A model generated the notes under the pieces. The model worked only from the letters and a program-made list of their open reading frames with translations. It was not told the origin of the DNA and did no database searches. Both the position numbers and the translations under genes were made by a program. Below are positions 58,790 to 64,000 of a stretch of 64,000 nt of DNA, in pieces. This DNA comes from Gadus chalcogrammus (taxonomy: Eukaryota; Chordata; Actinopteri; Gadiformes; Gadidae), in the NCBI RefSeq assembly GCF_026213295.1, contig NC_079427.1, forward strand, positions 30,773,184 to 30,837,183, written 5' to 3'. Within the stretch, counting starts at the first letter, position 1; every line of letters starts with the position of its first letter.

Positions 58790-58924
58790 TAGAGATGCGC
58801 GGTTGGCGGTTGCAACCGCAGACTCCGCGGTTAAACCGCGGATCGGGCGGGTGACGTGACAAAAAGGATCAAGCGTTTTGTGATGCGGTTGCGGATGAAA
58901 TAATAGCCCATCCGCGCATCTCTA
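58790..58924. mobile_element. 135-bp hAT-type MITE, TSD ATGCACAC
   Basis: Ends TAGAGATGCGCGGTTGG and CATCCGCGCATCTCTA, with perfect 8-bp target duplications ATGCACAC at 58782-58789 and 58925-58932. One of the smallest elements here; almost all of it is CG-rich stem sequence. Confidence 0.88.
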
Positions 58925-58935
58925 ATGCACACACA

Positions 58936-59892
58936 TAGGCCTGTCAAGATAACACATTTTTCTGGGCGATTAATTGCCCCAGAAATTATTGCGATAAGCG
59001 ATAATATTGCCGTTTTTCAACTAATATAATGATAAAGTACACCCTTTCGAAGATCAATAAACCTTTATTTTTAAAGAACACTGTAACTGGACGTCTGGAA
59101 GACATTTTAAATATCCAGAATAAATTAACAAAACAACCAAAAACAATAAATAAAATTGAAACACTGAATAAAAAGGATGTAAACACGATTGCGCCAGGGC
59201 TCCGCCTCCCACAAATACAATGCAACAAGTGACTGACACTTGACGAGGGGGTTTACTCGTTGTGCCCTGTAATTATGAGCCGGAGCCCGATTTCAACCCG
59301 ACATTTGTTACTTAGGCCTACCCTGCTAAATATATATAATATTATATCAATATATATAATGCATAGAACGCCGGTCACTATCGGGAAAATAAGCCCCGAC
59401 AGGGCGAACAGGCGACCGACGCGCAGTGGAGGTGTCTTGCTTCGCCCTGAAGGGGCTTATTTTAGATAATGACCGGCGACATTCTATACATCATCCCGCT
59501 TATTACAAGGCTACTTGCCTTGACGAAAAAATAACTTCACATGGTGTGTCTTTTTACAATTTATTCGTTAGCAGCATTCGTAGTGTTGATCAGCAGAGAA
59601 ATAGTCTGCCAAAGTCGTTGACGTTGTTTAGCAACCGAAGACGCTGGGGTTGACAAGTCACCGGAATACTATCTATGCAAGTGAACGGAGCGTTCAACGG
59701 CATTGAGAAGACCCGTGTAATAAAGGCCTATAATATTTCTGTTTATGGCATAGATTTCTTCTCAGATTAGGCCAATAAAGCAATGATTTTAAAAAAAGAA
59801 TGCGAATAGAAATTATTGCGGCCGGCAAAAAATATCGCTAATTTTAATTTATCGCGCAATTAATTGATTTATTGCATATCGCGACAGGCCTA
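58936..59892. mobile_element. hAT-type element, TSD CACACACA
   Basis: Ends TAGGCCTGTCAAGATAACAC and CATATCGCGACAGGCCTA, flanked by CACACACA-type sequence on both sides (target is a CA repeat, so the duplication is not fully diagnostic). The middle part (59355-59720) is another repeat, related in inverted orientation to 40170-40440. Confidence 0.8.
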
Positions 59893-60076
59893 CACACACA
59901 TACGCATGTGCACACATTTACACTCAAACACACACGCGCGTCCGCACAGGCATGCACGCACACAAACGCGTACGCATACACACATGTACACTCAAACACA
60001 CCAGCATGCGCAGGTTGCATGGTCCAGGGCCGGGGCACGAGCAGCTCCGGGCTCATGGCTCTCTCTGTCCCCCCAG

Positions 60077-60391
60077 AACCTCTGGGTGCCCCGGCGAGGG
60101 GAGCAGGGGCCCAAGACCATCGACCAGATCCACAAGGACGCGGAGCTGGAGGAGCACCGCGAGCAGATGAAGGTTCAGCAGGCCATTCTCTCCAAGTCCA
60201 GCGGCGGAGACCGTATGGGAGGAGGAGGAGGAAGAGGGGGAGGAGGAGGAGGAGGTGGAGGCCGTGAGGGCCGCGGAGGACATCATACCCCCGGCCGGGG
60301 CAGCCAGCCCCAGGACGAGGGCTGGAACACGGTGCCCATCAGCACAAAGAGCAGACCCCTGGACGCCCTGCGTCTCAGCAAGATCACCAAG
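60077..60391 (+). CDS. eif4g1: eif4g1 linker exon after MIF4G, with glycine run
   Basis: A 315-nt exon in phase 0/0, acceptor tgtccccccag, donor gtgggc. It starts [20 protein letters not shown] (human [20 protein letters not shown]), then [20 protein letters not shown], a glycine/arginine tract (RMGGGGGRG and nine further glycines), and [13 protein letters not shown] [26 protein letters not shown]. In human this lies at the start of the eIF3-binding region. A second independent GGA expansion is present here. Confidence 0.95.
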
Positions 60392-60457
60392 GTGGGCCTC
60401 ACAGCTCCCCGCCTAGAGAAGAGGGTTCCAAATCAAAGAAATTTAAAACCGAAACAT

Positions 60458-62089
60458 TAAAGGGATACCACACCGGTGGAGATATGAAGGTTATATGAAG
60501 TAAATAATTCTATGTATTATAAATGTGCAAAAAAAAAATGAAATCGGATCATCCTAGCCTGAGAAAAGGCAGAAAGTGTCTCTCTGGCTCAAAAGTAAGA
60601 AATCCTCCCAACTCCAACAGTGCATTGCGCTCGCTGCACCGCCCCCCCGTTTCCGTTTGGAGGGGGAAGGACGCATTATACTAGCGCGAGTGGTAGCACG
60701 AGCAAACTTTGTGTAAACATATTCCCGTGATACGTTGACTAGTTTATACTTCTGCTCTCGTTTTTTCAAACGCATCATTTGTATATTACTGTACAGCATA
60801 AAAACATTGGCTAATTATAGTAGGTCAGCATATCAAGTATTTGTACTCAACCTTTTCTCACCAGTTGAAAAAAGTGTTTATCTTATACAGTAGGCCGACT
60901 TTAGTATAACAGCACTTGGGTTAGTAAACAAATCAAAACAACCAACATGAATTTGAAGTTCTATTCATGAAAAAATATTAACTATTTACAAAAAAAAAAA
61001 CGAGTCAAAATAGTCACAGCTCATCTTGAGCATCTACTGTCTCCTGGTAGCCACGGTACTGCTCATCTTGTGCTGGGTAATTGGCTCTAATGGCCTGGAC
61101 AACACAGGAAGCCGATACTATCTAAGAAAGAAAGAGAACAACATTAGCAAAGCAAGATCAATTTTGCCTTGAGTAGCCTATACAGCATTACACAGACTTC
61201 AAGCTAACATAACGTAGACTATGCTCTGCCAATACGATCGGCTACTTGTCCTAACTACATTGTCACGTTCCCCAGGACTCAAAACTATTGTAGCCAATGT
61301 GTTACACAACACTACAAAAAAAAAAAACACTTACTCTATGCTCTGACGTCTGTTTCCCAGGCGGGCTTTGGTTGGCGTTTCCAGTTCACTTTCTGGGTCC
61401 GGCATATGTATCCAATACCAAACTGTTCAGATAAGGCGTAAAGCCTGAGTGAGAGGTTACACACGGCCCCGTCCTCGCCAGAATCATCAATTTTTTCTAA
61501 AAAAAAACTGGCATAGCTGAAATTCGCTGCAGCACAGGGAGTCTGTGAGTGTCTATAGGCGAACAGAGCAAACCGGCGTGCTCCGGCGGCTCCTCGTCCT
61601 CGGCAACAGGCATGGCTTGATCAGCTGCAGCCGCAGCAGCCTCCTCCTCTATTTTTGTCAATTCTTCCTGGCTGCATTCTGGCTCGTACAAATAGCCCCG
61701 AATGTCCGAATCCAACAATAGTTTTTAAAATCCACCTTGGCTGTTTCACATTGCAAATTTGTTCTCTGGCTAAGCGGAGAAGAAACATGTTGGACACTGT
61801 GTTTAAATCTCGTACATGAGCTCCGGCCCCCCCTCATTCCTTATTGGTGGGCTCACAAATTTGCGGAAACAGTGGTTTGTAGTCCTCGGCCCTTATAGCA
61901 GGCAAGCAAAGTTTCCCGAGATGACGTCAAACGCATAATTTGACGTCATCTCGGGAGAAAATTAGATCAGGAAAACTGGGCCATGGGAAGACTGGTTAGA
62001 CTGAGGGAAAAATTACTTTTTTTATATATTACAATAGCGATTTTATAAGGATGGAACGCCGGTTCTGAATCGGTGAAGTATCCCTTTAA
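60458..62089 (-). mobile_element. Element with TTAAAGGGATACCACACCGG ends
   Basis: Left ttaaagggataccacaccgg and right cggtgaagtatccctttaa are inverted. About 1.63 kb. Minus-strand open segments at 61021-61130 (ending SCVVQAIRANYPAQDEQYRG Y) and 61497-61718 (with IRGYLYEPECSQEELTKIEE EA) look like exons of a transposon-linked protein; the two pieces recall the C-terminal tail and N-terminal words of fish P2X7-like repeat proteins, but I am not certain. No target duplication found. Confidence 0.55.
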
Positions 62090-62581
62090 GAAAAACTTTA
62101 AATAGATCTACCCAGGGGTTCCCATCCTTTTTTGTTCAAGGACCGGCATATTCATAAACAAAACTGTAGGTAGTCAATTTTAATGCCTTAACTTTAAGAT
62201 GCATACTTTTTTAAACAAAGGATGTGGCTTTTTTTCAAGATTGTTTATTCGTCATATTCACAACAACTAAAGAAAAAGCTATGTAATGCTTGAGTTTCAG
62301 GCTCCCTTTAACAAGGCAATAATATAAAATCATAAATTTTTAAGAGAAACACAAGAAGAGACATAAAATAAAATAAATCGAAGTGCAAAGACACATTGCA
62401 TTTCAAGTGCTTAATTTACAGTGGTTTAGTTGCATAGATTTTATGTCTGTATTTGAAGACATAAAATTACTCGTATAGCCAAAGTTACAATATATGACCA
62501 CAAAAAAGGGAATCGCTACTCTAAACCAAATGTCTTGCTTGACGACCAAAATCCTTTTTTCCTCCTCTGTGTTGCCGTCAG
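62090..62581. other. Intron, no feature recognised
   Basis: AT-rich; a piece at 62105-62150 (aggggttcccatcctttttt) resembles the repeat end near 22300. Confidence 0.5.
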
Positions 62582-62690
62582 GCTCCAGTCCTGGACAACC
62601 AGGTGCTCGCCCCGAGCAGCGACACGTGGGGCAACTGGGGCAAGGGCAGTAGCGGAGGCTCCACCACCAAGCCCAACCCCGCAGACTCAG
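62582..62690 (+). CDS. eif4g1: eif4g1 linker exon (APVLDNQVLAPSSDTWGNWG...)
   Basis: A 109-nt exon, phase 0 in and phase 1 out, acceptor gttgccgtcag, donor gtagtc. It encodes APVLDNQVLAPSSDTWGNWG and KGSSGGSTTKPNPADS, matching human [27 protein letters not shown]. Confidence 0.93.
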
Positions 62691-63030
62691 GTAGTCATCA
62701 GATTTTTTCGGGTTCATGTAATTTCGCTCCATTGTTCCGACCTCTCGGCCGTATGCAGACTCCTCCAGTATGCAGACTCCTTCTATCTACTGAAAACATC
62801 TTTCTCGAATGCTGCCTGAGTTTTTTGTTACTAGTGATGTAAAGAGGTCAGCCGGTGGCTCTACTACTACTTGTTGAAATGGGTACAGCGCCACTTATCG
62901 TACAGGGGCATGACATGCTTCGGCCAATGAATCGATTTTCTCACCGCCATGCATACTCGGACAATACTTGTCCAATTGAGGAGCAATGTCGAAATATGGC
63001 TTTTATCGGATTAAGCTGTGCATTCAAACG

Positions 63031-63171
<141 letters not shown>

Positions 63172-63173
63172 AG

Positions 63174-63270
63174 CCCCCGACTCTGGTAACCGTCCGGCCA
63201 CCAGCACCCTGAACCGGTTCTCGGCCCTGCAGCCTTCCTCCCAGGACTCTGACAGACGCGTGCCTCAGAG
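63174..63270 (+). CDS. eif4g1: eif4g1 linker exon (SGNRPATSTLNRFSALQ...)
   Basis: A 97-nt exon, phase 1 in and phase 2 out, donor gtagcc. It encodes APDSGNRPATSTLNRFSALQ and PSSQDSDRRVPQ(R), matching human ARPATSTLNRFSALQ..NRRVVQR. Its acceptor is unusual: the intron ends in a 135-nt GT run followed only by cccag. Confidence 0.94.
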
Positions 63271-63494
63271 GTAGCCCCCCAGCACACAGGGAGGTTGCAG
63301 CACGCTGCACTCCCCTCATGGTCTTAAGACCCCATATCATGCTTTTTTTAGGGTTAATTATTGCATTGTCGAACGCCTAATCCCCCCCTAGCTTGTATGT
63401 CGGCCTTTACGTGTAAATCTTTGCCAAGATAGGACTTTTGGACGTGCGCCATTGGACTGAATGCTGACGCCACCCTCTGTGACGCCCCCTCCAG

Positions 63495-63734
63495 GAACAG
63501 CTCCAGTCGGGAGCGCGGCGACCGCTATGAGCGCTCGGACCGCGGCCCCGGGGACCGTGGCTTCGACCGCCGGGACCACCGCCTCCCGGCCGGCAAGCGC
63601 AGCTTCAGCCGTGAGAAGGAGGAGCGCAGCCGGGAGCGCGAGCACCGCAGCTCGGCCGACCCCGTCCGTCGCGTGGCCAGCATGACCGACGACCGCGGGA
63701 GCCGCGAGCGCCCCAGCAGCAAGGACAACGGTTG
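63495..63734 (+). CDS. eif4g1: eif4g1 RS/RD-rich linker exon, last in window
   Basis: A 240-nt exon, phase 2 in and phase 2 out, acceptor ccccctccag. It encodes (R)[20 protein letters not shown], then [20 protein letters not shown] and [20 protein letters not shown], matching the human arginine-rich stretch SSLSRERGEK...KRSFSKEVEERSRERP. I chose the donor gtaaca at 63735; a weaker gttggt at 63731 is possible and would change the phase. The next exons (MA3, W2) are outside the window. Confidence 0.88.
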
Positions 63735-63744
63735 GTAACATGCC

Positions 63745-63870
63745 AGTCAGCCTGCACACCAGTCAGCCCACCAGTTAGACCGCACCCTAGTTAGCCCACC
63801 AGTTAGACCGCACCCTAGTTAGCCCACCAGTTAGCACGCCAGACAGCCCTCACGCCAGTCAGCCCGCACG
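63745..63870 (+). repeat. Minisatellite after last exon (unit about 32 bp)
   Basis: Units of agttagaccgcaccctagtt + agcccacc starting about 10 nt after the donor at 63735; degenerates to 63870. The rest of the window to 64000 is intron with no feature seen. Confidence 0.85.
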
Positions 63871-64000
63871 AAAATCCCGCTTCACACAAATAGGATATCG
63901 GAAATGGCAACAGGGTTTTCAGTGTTGTTGTGGCGATCTCAGGGTATTCTGCTGTGACTTTAATCCAGAACACCGGCAGAGTTGTTGTTTCGAACATACT

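Overview
The window is animal nuclear DNA, almost certainly from a ray-finned (teleost) fish. It holds one large multi-exon gene with GT-AG introns, a high density of dinucleotide and minisatellite arrays, and many hAT-type DNA transposons. The density of tandem repeats would suit a cod-like (gadiform) fish, but I cannot establish the species. No other protein-coding host gene is convincing.

The gene is eif4g1, encoding the translation initiation scaffold eIF4G1, on the + strand. I could trace 21 coding exons plus one 21-nt microexon from 14992 to 63734; the phases join without a conflict and give about 1,560 codons. In order they encode the N-terminal region starting MNKAPQ, a 77-codon glutamine tract, the PABP-binding segment, a very long proline-rich exon with a PVTA repeat, the eIF4E-binding motif YDRDFLL, a glycine-rich linker, the MIF4G (eIF4A/RNA-binding) domain, and the eIF3-region linker. 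The MA3 and W2 domains lie beyond the right edge. The 5' non-coding exon(s) were not found.

Layout: 1-8356 is a near-identical copy of 27512-35905. It carries a second copy of the polyQ exon that is out of order for eIF4G1, and it ends in a (CT)n run against a gap of exactly 100 N (8357-8456). This looks like a retained haplotig or false duplication; the copy at 32979-33334 is in the correct order. 8457-14991 is transposon-rich (a 3.5-kb hAT with nested insertions). 14992-24063 carries the N-terminal exons. 24140-27232 is a nested hAT cluster. 32979-39284 holds the polyQ, PABP-binding and proline-rich exons. 39285-46669 is an intron made of a minisatellite broken up by transposons. 46670-63734 carries the eIF4E-binding, MIF4G and linker exons, separated by introns that are often tandem repeats right up to their splice sites.

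The most interesting candidates are: a conserved-looking neural-type 21-nt microexon next to a long GT run; a possible alternative first coding exon with an N-myristoylation consensus whose phase fits the polyQ exon; a TATA box directly after the (CT)n tract that could start a short eIF4G1 isoform; and several introns whose donor or acceptor sites sit inside minisatellites.
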